Origin: Dacryopinax spathularia
Lineage: Eukaryota > Basidiomycota > Dacrymycetes > Dacrymycetales > Dacrymycetaceae
Reading direction: 5' to 3'
Length of the DNA stretch: 64,000 nt
NCBI GenBank assembly: GCA_037974965.1
Contig: JBBPFI010000008.1
Location: forward strand, 1,550,001-1,614,000
The notes beneath the pieces were generated by a model. The model was not told the DNA's origin, ran no database searches, and saw only the letters and a program-made list of their open reading frames with translations. Position 1 is the stretch's first letter. Every line of letters begins with the position of its first letter. Of this stretch, positions 23,143 through 34,410 are shown one piece after another. The translations under genes and the position numbers were made by a program.

Positions 23143-23367
23143 TCAACTCTTCTTCTTCTCCGCGGCCTTGAGCTTCTCCGCCTCGAGCTTGGCCTTGCAA
23201 GCTGGACACATCGATAGGTCCATACTTGTGTTGCCCTCGTAGGTAGGATAGCCGTCCTTTGGGCGTTCGCACCAGTCTTTGCGTATGTCGCACTTGACGG
23301 GAACGTACGTCTTCACCTTGCCGGCATGGCAGCTGAAGGTGGTGGTGTCGATGCGCGTGAAGCACAT
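23143..23367 (-). CDS. Small Cys-rich protein, 74 aa, function unknown
   Basis: Single-exon frame from ATG 23367 (context GATAAGATG). It has six cysteines, including a terminal CPAC pair, a central CDIRKDWCERP segment and a Lys/Glu-rich helical tail ending EKKKS. There is no signal peptide, so it is probably intracellular. Short proteins beginning Met-Cys with a distal CxxC are common in fungal genomes and may bind zinc, but I cannot assign a family. It is isolated between two gene-poor stretches. Confidence 0.5.
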   Translation of the reverse strand: MCFTRIDTTTFSCHAGKVKTYVPVKCDIRKDWCERPKDGYPTYEGNTSMDLSMCPACKAKLEAEKLKAAEKKKS

Positions 23368-25916
23368 CTTATCTCGAAGATATTGGAGATTTGGGTGAGG
23401 CGCTCCCAGTTTCGCGAAAGGATTGCGTTAGGCGACTGGTGAACGATTCAATTGCTGAAGACGGGAGATCAGCAATATTGATGGGGGCTAGCGTTTATTG
23501 GACCTACCTGACCGTCGACGAGATAAAAGGGTGTGTTCATCAGAATTCGGGCTGCTCCTACCCTTTGTCTATCCCCACCGTGGCTAAGTAACCTGCTGGC
23601 ATCGTGGCCCAGGCCCCTTTTCCGGGGGAGGCAGTGAACCGGCGGGTATCCAAGCGAAAGCGCGGGAAGCTTGCATGCCGGTGACGATACATGTTGGGAA
23701 GTCGCGCATTTTTCTCGGCGCTTGGAGAAGAAAACTGCCTATATTTGAATGTCCCTTCGCAGGTTGATCTTTTCGCTTCTTGCGGCTGTCGCTGGCTAAG
23801 CCCTGGATGCCGCGGCTCCAGACGCGGCATACAGGGCTCCAGATTGATTAAAATGAGATGATCAGCGATTGTGCGCTTTACGGCGGGGTCCGGTTCGGGC
23901 CGAAAGAAGATTATCCTTGGTTGACAGGGGGTTTGTATACGAAGGATTCAAATTTGGACCATGCGGAACCAGTTGGCAGAGCTACAACGGGAAATGTTGA
24001 CCCAACCTGCCCCCTGCTGGATGCCAGCACCATCCTCCGGAATGACGTTCCACTCTTCTTTGGGTTGATTCTCCAAACTGGTTGTCCTAGGAAGGTAGTA
24101 ACCCGCGGGGTACTTTGCAGCAAAGGCCTGATATGCTGTTGCGCAAGAACGGATAAGGCCGGTCTCGGCCCGGCCCTGTTGTATCCCTTGTGGGGATGAT
24201 ACAACTGCTCCTTTTGGAATTGGCTGCCCCTATCGCACGACACGGCTGGAGAATCGCCTGTTTTGCCTGTTGGAAGGCGAGAGACGCACTCGAAGAGCGC
24301 AACATCCTTCATCTCAGGCTGATCGAAACGCCGCTTAAAGCGAGAAGGGATACCAATCTGGCACCAGGTGATACCCCTGTCGGTCTGCAACAGTCACAGA
24401 ACCTCCATTCTGGCGCCATGCTGAGAAGAGTGTACGGCCGCCGAATCCGTATCTTAACTGTGACCGCGAGAAGAGTGTGCGATACTGGAGGCGCCCTCTC
24501 TCGGTGCAAAATCTGCCCACGCTAAGGTCGCGGTAGCCTCCCAGTAGGAGCAAGCCCTGAATTAGGCTGGATATGACTCGATGACGACATACGGTGACAA
24601 CTGACTGGATGTACAGGGTGGTGAGAGGGGGAGAACAAGCTGAGACGGAAGGACGTTTGCGCAAGCCGCAACTCTTTCCCCTCCCATCTTGCAGCTCAAC
24701 CGGGCCTCAACAGAGACCCGCCTTAGCCGCCTCGTTCAGTGGCCTCAAGTTCCGCTCCATGTTGATGGCACAACCCCAGCAGGCGTACACTCTGTTATAG
24801 CCACTGGAAAGGCTTCGAACGTCAATATCAACATAGCAGCCGCCCTGTGGACTTTCGCCCTCTTCGCTAGGTGGCTGCACGTGGACGCAGTAGAGTGTTT
24901 TCATGGGTCTGTCCCCGGCGTATGCGGACGGAGCGGAGAAGGTGCAGCCCATGGCGTGTCTGGAAAGCGATTAGTATGGCTAGGGGACCACAGCGCCGAA
25001 CCACGTACCCGGTCGGAATCTTCGGTGAGTTCAGGTCGATTTGTGGATCTTGAGCGCTGATGTTGATTTAAAGCAGCCAACAACCTGCTTTTTATACCCC
25101 GCGACAAGTTTGGTCGACAAAGTTGTGGTATGAGAGGGCCGGCGGAAGGGTACTCACTCCACCGCTGTTGATCGTGCGACAGCAGCCACTGGAGGACGGT
25201 CCTCACTACGAGCAGAAAGAGATGCGGTGGTAGATCGCGAAGACTTGTGACAGGAGGAGGCCACTGGAGAAGAAATTCGCCCTTTCGCCGGTCATCTACG
25301 GTACGGCATTCGTGTAGTCGACCGACTTTCCCATAGAGGGTAAAAACGGGAGTTTGCCGGCCGCCACCACTAACTGACTCAACGGCCCGACACGATCGCC
25401 GTTGAGCGGTAGCCAGCTGACCGTGTTACGCCGCTGAACTGGCGATCTGAGTTCAAAGTGAGTATCTGGCGGCGGTGCCGCCTCTTTTCAAACCCAATGC
25501 TCTTACTCATTGCCTCCGATAGGTGGTTACAATAATTCAATGTTTGACAAACCACAACAGCAACCCAGTCCGATGCATTACAGACGGACAACCAGCTCTC
25601 TTGAGAGTATACAACCACGGTATACCGCCAGTCCCAAGCCAGCCACGCCGAACATCGCCCGCGCTCAAGAAGTCCTATGTACCCTCCCCACCCTCCGCGG
25701 GCGTTAATGGCAAGCTCGATGTTTCCCCAACGGGTGCAGCTTCGGCCATGTCGTCGGACTGCACTTCGTTCGGTGTGCCTGTTGAACTCGGTCCCGCGCT
25801 AGGGAGGTTTTCGTTCAGTCTTCGTTTTTTCTTTCTTTGCAGTTCCCAGTGGACGATACTGCTTGCTGAGGGATCATCGTACCTATCGAAGTGCGTCAAT
25901 ATCCCATCCTCTTACT
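23368..25916. other. Gene-poor interval of 2.5 kb
   Basis: This is the longest host stretch without a supported gene. Short frames overlap on both strands. The only one with a plausible start is an 81-codon minus-strand frame at 24952-24707 (MGCTFSAPSAYAGDRPMKTL), without a domain. I saw no repeats, tRNA or transposon remains. Confidence 0.4.
24707..24952 (-). CDS. Possible small ORF, 81 aa
   Basis: An ATG-started frame in the gene-poor interval contains six cysteines and a mixed composition, MGCTFSAPSAYAGDRPMKTL at the start and ending EAAKAGLC. No family is recognised and no splice sites support a longer gene. It may be chance. Confidence 0.2.
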   Translation of the reverse strand: MGCTFSAPSAYAGDRPMKTLYCVHVQPPSEEGESPQGGCYVDIDVRSLSSGYNRVYACWGCAINMERNLRPLNEAAKAGLC

Positions 25917-27807
25917 CTACGACCGAGCGAGGGAGACGGGACGTGCAAGAGAGTAAGCGTACACTTTGATAGCATGCAGCAGCCAACCCCCGCCGCCCTG
26001 CTGGTTCATATCCGGATGTGTCCTTCCCGGAAGGACCTGATATCGCCTCAACCACCCCTCTGTAAGCTGCAGGTTCAGCCAGCCGCCCTGCTGTCTTAGC
26101 TTGTACTGTACTTCGGCCAGAACCTGCATCTCGACTCAGCCTGGAACACGAGGATGGAGGAGCGAAGGGACGTACGGATCCGTATGGGCTGTATAGGACA
26201 CAGTTGGCCGATCCTGCCAGGTACTTGCCAAGACGGTTGACGATGCTCATTGGCTCGTATTGCGAGACCACGACCAGCCTGTTCATCATACGTCAGTGCG
26301 GTAGGCAATGTTCGGGAACGGGAACGTACGCGTCCCACTCTCCGTCGAACAGTTCTCTTCGCGACTCCATAACAGTGTCAATCATCTCTTTCCGCTTGTC
26401 TAGTCTCCTCTTTTCGCGCTCTGACTTCGCTTTCTTCCCGCTTATCTCGGTTGGCGGGAATACTGCACCAGAATTAGCGCTGTCCAGCACCATTGAAGGG
26501 CCGAACATACTAGGTTCATGCGTCTCGTCCGCTGTTGCCCAATTCAATACTCTCAGGGGCGAGAGCTCGGCTTCGCTGAGGTTCATCTGCCCAAGAGCGT
26601 GGTGTGCAGGGGGGGAATCGGCATCATGTATGCTCAATAAGCGTCCTAGCCCTATTCATCCATGAGCGACATTCCCAGACTCGGAAGGAATTGGGACGTA
26701 CCTCCCATCCGTTCCAATACGGCACCGACGATCAGCCCTCCACAGTCCTCTACGACTATATATCGACCTCCTTCCTGTATGTTGGCGAACGTGAGCATTT
26801 GTGCTAGGGTATCGATCCGCAAATGATGGACGCGTGACGGTTGCTGGGAGATGAGGTGGTCAAGCAGATTGGGGACGCTGGGTGGTAGGGCGGTGAACGT
26901 TTTGCTGAATCTGGCATGGCGGTCAGCACGCGTGCCTAGGCCGAGGGGAGGAAGGAAAGGGGACGCACTTCGCCTGCTTTCGTTTCTTATACTTCTCCTT
27001 ACTGTACTCACTCTTGAGCTCGAAGTTCGCATGCGATGTTATTTGCAGGTTTATGATTTCCTGCAAGACAGAATTAGCCTGATACTCTCGTGTGGAACGC
27101 GAGCCAGCCCACCGAAGCCTTTGCCCCACTCTTCTTAAGAGCCTCAATCTCCTCGAACGTCAAGGGCTGTACGGCCTGCCCAACGTCCTCGATATACTCG
27201 TTTGTTGCTTGATTCTCCTCTACATAGAGACCCGTCATGAGCTGCTGCGCCTCGCTGGTGTGGTAGAGACGGACCCACCGAGTTCCTTAACAGTCTCCGG
27301 CTGCATCACTCGCAGATCGCCGGTGCTCTCAATCTCATACGTTAACCCGAACGGATGGCCGATGAGCTTGGAAGCAGCAAAGGAGCCAAACTTGCCGAGG
27401 TGAACCGTACTGTATACATTTGTCAATCAGTGACTATTATGCGGGAGGAGGAATACGACGCACATCTTCTCGTCCACCTCGTGTACCCTCGTCTGACTCG
27501 AGGGTAAGCGGAAGATGACATGGTCTCCTGGCTTGATGATATGGCTCCTGGAGCCAGGCGCTGTAGTCGATGAGCCAGGTTCAGGCGCGGCGGTTGTCGA
27601 CTCTGCTGCTGCCACTGTGTTGGGCTCGTCGTGCAGCGGCTCTGCTACTGAGGGCGCCGGGGTTGAGGTCGATGCTACCGGGTCGCCTTGTGCTTCCTGC
27701 ACGGCTTCGTCCATTATCACATCGGCGCTCTCGGTTGATGCTGGTACGGTCGCGTGAGTAGAGGATTCTGCTGGTCGTGTCGCGCCATCGTCCGTTGAGT
27801 CGACCAT
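25917..27807 (-). CDS. TRM6: tRNA (adenine-58-N1)-methyltransferase non-catalytic subunit Trm6/Gcd10, about 500 aa
   Basis: Partner of Trm61 in the nuclear complex that makes m1A58 in the T-loop, needed for initiator tRNA stability. Eight exons: 27807-27464, 27409-27279, 27219-27113, 27060-26969, 26904-26702, 26645-26330, 26278-26176 and 26123-25917. Family blocks in order are HVIFRLPSSQTR, VHLGKFGSFAASKLIGHPFG, NQATNEYIEDVGQAVQPLT, EEIEALKKSGAK, SEYSKEKYKKRKQAK, VVEDCGGLIVGAVLERMGG, LVVVSQYEPMSIVNRL and the C-terminal LPGRTHPDMN. The N-terminal 75 residues are an acidic, Thr/Ser-rich extension. The ATG at 27807 is the first Met; an upstream non-ATG extension was ignored. Five of seven donors have C at +4. 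Confidence 0.95.
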
Positions 27808-28046
27808 TATTGTCGACGAGACCGGTACCAAGACGGGCGCTTACTCGCCCAAAATCAAAGGTCCCTGAGAGCAAACCGGAGGCGCAAATCTCAGCAACAT
27901 TTTGTCAAAGAACTGCGACCAACTCGTCGCTGATTTCGCCGTATTGATGGCCTACACTAGTGAGACTACACGCTATCACGAAGGCCTTCTAGATTGAGGT
28001 GTGAGGAAAGAAGAAAAGCATGACGTTTGGTTCAGGAGTTGGTTTG

Positions 28047-28059
28047 AAAAAAGACAAAA
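28047..28059 (-). terminator. RNA polymerase III terminator of tRNA-Trp
   Basis: On the minus strand the tRNA is followed, about 9 bases after its end, by TTTT and then TTTTTT (plus-strand A-runs at 28056-28059 and 28047-28052). Confidence 0.85.
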
Positions 28060-28067
28060 GACTTATA

Positions 28068-28150
28068 TGACCACTACCCGATTTGAACGGATGACCTTGA
28101 GGAGGTTCCATGTGCTGGAATCTCACGCGCTACCGCTGCGCCAAGCGGTC
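28068..28150 (-). tRNA. tRNA-Trp (anticodon CCA) with an 11-nt intron
   Basis: The acceptor stem GACCGCT pairs with AGTGGTC (one G-U), the D stem is GCGC/GCGC, and the T arm ATCCG-TTCAAAT-CGGGT closes with one wobble. The A box is TGGCGCAGCGG and the B box is GTTCAAATC. The anticodon CCA at 28118-28116 is followed by G37 and an 11-nt intron (28114-28104). The intron contains TGGAA complementary to TTCCA, the usual pairing that presents splice sites. The anticodon stem has one apparent A-C mismatch at 31-39. The discriminator base is A. Confidence 0.9.
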
Positions 28151-28244
28151 GTGAAATCCCTCTTCCCCATTTGTCTATATGACCCGTGAGATCCGCGCAC
28201 TAAACACAGGATACATCACATTAGACTTCCTGTTCCCGGTTCAC

Positions 28245-30096
28245 CTACTCGACCTTCTCAAACCACTGCTGCGCCAGCTCATAGTCCCCCTCCCTAATCG
28301 GCTGCGCCAACGAATACCTAACAATATACATCCTCTTCACCTTCCCTTGCTGGGTCTCAAAGCCAGCCTCGAACACGTCCGCAGCACGGACGAACGGGCT
28401 CTTGTCCCTCCCGAACCCTTCGGGGTAGAGCATCTCCAGTCGGGCTTGCCATTTATCGCCTTCCATTTGCTGCAGGCGGAGGTGGTTGCCCCATATACGG
28501 GGCATGGTCGCGAATAACTGGGGCACGTCTGGGGCAAGAAGAGGCGGGGCGGATGGAGAGTTCTCCACGGCAGCGAAGGCTGATAGAATCGCGTCTCTTT
28601 CCTTCGACTGCGGCGAATCCTTCGAGAAGAATCGAAGCGTGCCGTAGGATGGGCTCTTGTATGTCCCCGTATATGCTTCAAGCGGGAGAGGCAACTCAGC
28701 GCCTGCTGGTCGTTTTGGCGGATTGGCACGGGCTTTCGCTACGACCGCTGGATTCTGTCCATCGCCCTTGAGCCGAGCGGACCAGTCGATCCTCGGCAGT
28801 CCAAGCGTATCCTCCGTGATCCGATGTATCAACCCAAGCAGGATATTCTGCCTGCTTCCCAGGTTCGTAAGCATCACCATGCCCAACCCGTCATTCGGGC
28901 AGAAAACCTGGTAGGCCGATACCCCGGGTGTCCCGCCAGTGTGGGAGATGACCTGATGCCCCTGATAATGGTGCAGAAAAAGACCGCCGCCGTAGAGCGT
29001 CGCGCTCGTTTCTGGCCAGAGCGGGTTCTTGCTGAGGTGGAAACCGCCTACGACATGCGCGGTGGTCATGAACTTGAAGCTTGACTCGCTGCAGAGACGC
29101 TCTCCGGTGTGCGGGTTGACACCTCCAGCGAGCAGGCATTTGATCCAGTTCGTCTGTGTGCGTGTCAGAAGGCGATGCGAACGAGGGATGGGCTGGGCGT
29201 ACCATATCCCGCGCAGTGGAGATGATCCCGCCGCCCGCAGCCATAAGGCCGACAGTGCTGTCATCCACAAAATGTTTCTCGGCGCGCATCACATCCTGCC
29301 CATTCGGCCCTGGTACCCAACAGAAGGACTGGCTGAACGGACCCAGCTTGGCTGCCTGGCTCGGGAAGTAGGTCGAGTGGTTCATCTTGAGTGGCTTGAG
29401 GATCCGCTCTGTAACGAAGGTGGTGTACGGGATGCCAGACAGCAGCTCGATGATCTTCGCGTTGGTCATGAACATCTGCAGCGATCCACATCAGTCCAGG
29501 ACTGCAAAGGCTTGGGGCGAACATGCGCACCATATTGTTATACTGCCACTCCTCCCTTAGCCCTCGATTCGGCTTCATATACTTCAGCCTAGCGAGCACT
29601 GCATCCCTCTCCTCACCTCCATAGGCAATATCGTGCGTCGGAATGCCAGAAGTATGAGCGACCAAGTCCCACATCTTCATCCCTTTCTCGGCGCACTTGT
29701 CCATGAGCTCGAACTCCGGCCAGAGGGCCTTGACGGGCGTATGCCAGTCGAACGTCTTCGGCCCGTTTGGCAGCGGTGCGTAGGACGAGGGCGGGCCGTT
29801 GGCGTAGTCCGTCATGAGGATGCATGTTGCGAATGCTGAGAATGCCTTGGAGCAGGAGGCGATTCCGAACAGCGTCTGCGCGAAACGGTTAGTGCAGTTC
29901 TGGAAGCAGTAAGGGAGGGACGCACATCCGGGGTTACCGGGTCACCAGCATCGTTGTACACGCCGAAGCCCTTCAGCTCAACCTCTCCATCCGGCCGCAC
30001 AACCGCAAGGGCAAGACCAGGGATCTTGTACTCGTCGAGCAGGACGCTCTGGACGAAAGCGGACAACTCATCATTGATGATGGTCTGGCTTGCCAT
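28245..30096 (-). CDS. Beta-lactamase-like serine hydrolase (S12 fold), about 565 aa
   Basis: Exons 30096-29926, 29875-29531, 29475-29203 and 29153-28245. The class C/penicillin-binding fold is recognised by the three active-site elements. They are SxxK at residues 64-67 (SCSK, nucleophile Ser), YxN at 169-171 (YNN) and a KTG-like HTGG at 334-337. A C-terminal lipocalin-like domain of about 170 residues follows (LEAYTGTYKSPSYGTLRFF), as in many fungal members. No signal peptide is present, so it is likely cytosolic. Fungal relatives include esterases, transesterases and lactonases, and the substrate here cannot be read. The family fold is certain, the reaction is not. Donors are GTGCGT, GTGCGC and GTACGC. 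Confidence 0.88.
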
Positions 30097-30665
30097 GGTG
30101 AGAGGATCAGAGTACGCTGTCTCTGTCTTTGCGAAGTTCCGTTCGAGCAGAGAATCCCCAGCTTGCTCGACGGTGGACAGCGATGCCGCATAGCTAATAA
30201 TACGGACGCCGGATGATATTCCGGGGTGAACATTGGTCGTCCTAATTGGGCGATGTCCGAACCTCCACACTTCTCACGAGACCGACTGTTGCATAGACAC
30301 CATGGACAGAGACCCGTTATAGTGGCCGAGTCTCGGCGGACGGGTGCTCTGGTGAGTCGAATTCGTCGTAAAGCAAGGTTGTAAATGTGTTGTTGCAAGC
30401 AGTCGAACTGAATGTTCGCGTTAACTGGGCCGACGCGGTGTGCCCCTTGCCAAATCGCGACTCAACCAGGAGCTACGAGGTTGAGGAACGATCAGCTTGA
30501 GCGGCCTGGATGCAGCTTCGGGAAACCTATGGAGTCGCTTGCATGTCGGGGCATCGCGAAAGACGGGCGTAAGGATATGAATTAGTGAAACAGCACGTTT
30601 GCTATCGACGCCCAACTACACCACGAAATACAGGCAGCTCCTCATCAGGCAGGACGGGCTCAGCC
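30097..30665. other. Intergenic region
   Basis: This 569-bp stretch holds the hydrolase promoter and the RVB2 3' flank. No gene was recognised. Confidence 0.5.
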
Positions 30666-32327
<1,662 letters not shown>

Positions 32328-32894
32328 TTTGGAAAGAGATCGGTCGAGTCTTTGGCAGGAAAACGCGCACAACTGACGCGCTTCGAGCTCGACATTTTCG
32401 CCACCACGGCTTTCGGAGCCGAAGTAATTCCGAGCATGCTTTCTTATGTCCGCATGCTGATAACGCCGATACCGCGGGGTGAGTCGCGTTTCCGTCTTAG
32501 AGTCATCACGAACTCATCTTGGTAGCGAACCACAACCAGTTCCCATAGCATCCTATCTTGTTATGTTTGCAAGACCGACCGTCCAAGTCCCTCCAGCACG
32601 GATCATTCTGCCACTCAGCATAAGCTCGAATACGCCTTTCCGGGTCTCGGCCGTCCTCCACTTAGGGTGGCAGAATCCTCGAACCGGCCTTGTTGTCAAT
32701 GTCAAGTCCTCCGATGGCTACGAGTTTCGAGTCTACAAGACATTTCTCACCGAAGGATCCGCCTTGCCCATTCCCGTTTTTAGCTTAAATCTGTCCATTA
32801 ACAAGATATTACTATTCCTTCACTTGCATGCGTCTCGGGTGGAAGGTGCTAAAGACTCAACTCTCAAGAGGGTTCCAGCGGCTTTCAACGGCTT
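32328..32894. other. Intergenic region with a BTB remnant
   Basis: This region holds the RVB2 promoter (minus) and the 3' flank of the F-box gene (minus). The only coding-like trace is the BTB fragment near 32677. Confidence 0.5.
32677..32766 (+). pseudogene. BTB/POZ domain fragment
   Basis: A stretch of about 30 codons reads NPRTGLVVNVKSSDGYEFRV and continues YKTFLTEGS. It lines up with the start of the first BTB domain of the 9608-11182 gene (NPRADAIVRSSDGVEFSVW). The frame then loses BTB character and runs into the tail of the neighbouring F-box gene on the other strand. No full domain or start codon fits, so it is a truncated copy of a host BTB gene. Confidence 0.6.
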
Positions 32895-34007
32895 TCAGGG
32901 CTTAGGATCACATAAGCCCCCGCGCTTCTCCAATACATTCCTCAGCACCTCCTCCCCAAACATTCCCCCCTGAACGTCCAACACCTTCAGCACAGGCACA
33001 ACCCCCGGATTATCAACAAGCACCTCCAGAGCCCTATTGGCAGGGTCGAACATATACTCCCTCCACACCAGCCGCTCCAACCCCCATGCGTTCCCCAGCA
33101 GCACAGGGAACACGCTCGCAAACCCCTGGTGGACTTGGCGCGGGATAAGAGCGTGGTAGGGGTCGTATTTGGCTCCTATGTGTAATTCTTTCAGCTCCGG
33201 GAGAGGGGTGCGGAGGGTGGGGAGGAGGTCGTGCCAGCAGAAGATGTGTAGTCGCAGTTGCTTCAGTTTGTTAAGGGGGAGCTGGGGTGGTGAGGCGGGT
33301 ATGGGGGCGGAGCGGGTACGGCCCAGTTCGTCGATTAAGCCAAGGTCGAGTGATTCTAGGTTCTCGGAGTGCCGCACAAGCCAGGCCCATTCTTCTGCCC
33401 GGAGATGGAGGGAGCCGTCGGCCAGCGTTAACTCCCTCAGAGCGGGGAACTCGTGTAGACAAAGAGACTGGAACATCTTCCCGCACATATATGCGTCGCT
33501 CCCCCTTCCGGCGAGGATCACGGTCATCCGCTCTACACGGGCAAACGCGCCAGAGAGGGAAAGGAGACGGAAAGCGAGTCGGGTGATCTTGGGGTTGTTT
33601 CGGCCCATATCGACTAACAAAGTGAGGGGAAGGGAAGCAGACCGGTCGATGAATTCTTTTAGGGCGAAAGGCTGGCTGTACAGGTCTAGCAGGGGGATGA
33701 CGGTCCATAGTTCCGGTAGGTTCCTGGCGAGCTCTCCCCAGCTGGGGCAGGTGGAGGAGAGCGAGGAGAGGAGGAAAAGGAGGGAGAGCGCGTTGGATGT
33801 GATTTGACCTCGGGTTAGGGTGGACCATGTGTCGTGCAGGTCGGTGCATGCGTCTGCATGGGCGTGCTCGAATATCAGAGCGAGCAGTTCAGGAGGGAGG
33901 GTTTGGATTGGCGAGGTGGTCTTCTCTGGTGACCCTGTCATCCTTGCGGATACAGTGGGTTGTGCTGGTCGCTGGATGATGATACGGAGGGAGCACACGG
34001 GTGACAT
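32895..34007 (-). CDS. F-box protein with LRR-like repeats, 370 aa (paralogue 1)
   Basis: Single exon. The F-box is at residues about 36-85 (LPPELLALIFEHAHADACTD). Irregular leucine-rich segments follow, about 25-30 residues apart (FPALRELTLADGSL, SENLESLDLGLI, LNKLKQLRLHIF, LPELKELHIGA). This is the usual layout of basidiomycete F-box proteins that link substrates to an SCF (Skp1-cullin-F-box) ubiquitin ligase. It shares the motif chain PELWTVIPLLDL...LTLLVDMG with three other genes in this window, so it belongs to a local paralogue group. The substrate is unknown. The start at 34007 is the first ATG. Confidence 0.85.
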   Translation of the reverse strand: MSPVCSLRIIIQRPAQPTVSARMTGSPEKTTSPIQTLPPELLALIFEHAHADACTDLHDTWSTLTRGQITSNALSLLFLLSSLSSTCPSWGELARNLPELWTVIPLLDLYSQPFALKEFIDRSASLPLTLLVDMGRNNPKITRLAFRLLSLSGAFARVERMTVILAGRGSDAYMCGKMFQSLCLHEFPALRELTLADGSLHLRAEEWAWLVRHSENLESLDLGLIDELGRTRSAPIPASPPQLPLNKLKQLRLHIFCWHDLLPTLRTPLPELKELHIGAKYDPYHALIPRQVHQGFASVFPVLLGNAWGLERLVWREYMFDPANRALEVLVDNPGVVPVLKVLDVQGGMFGEEVLRNVLEKRGGLCDPKP

Positions 34008-34410
34008 AGAAGCTGTTCAATCGGCGATAGGGGTTTTCGAAGTGTGTAAACCCGACATCGACCCCTATCGGCTTTATCAGCCCAAATTAAGAATCGCCGA
34101 TTGTTGGACCTCTGGCGGGTTTGTTGCTGACGTCGACGTCGTGCCTGACCTCGCCCGCACGTCGTTTGCGTGCTTCATATAGCTCTGCACTCGTCTTCTT
34201 CGTGCTGGTGCCTGTCCTCGTCAACAACTTAACCAAGAGAGGCACGTTCGATCGTCGTTGTTCTTCAAGCTTTTGGTCGACTAGCTAAGGAAGAGGCATC
34301 GTCGTTCGAACTGAAAAGAGCTGGACCTGTTCTATCTCCTGCGACTTGGTTACCGTCGATCGCGCAGCCCCCGTCTTCAACCAGCTCGCAACTCAGTCCA
34401 ATTCAAAACG
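34008..34410. promoter_or_regulatory. Divergent promoter between an F-box gene and the tyrosine phosphatase gene
   Basis: A 403-bp spacer lies between two genes transcribed away from each other. No clear TATA or operator could be singled out. Confidence 0.4.
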
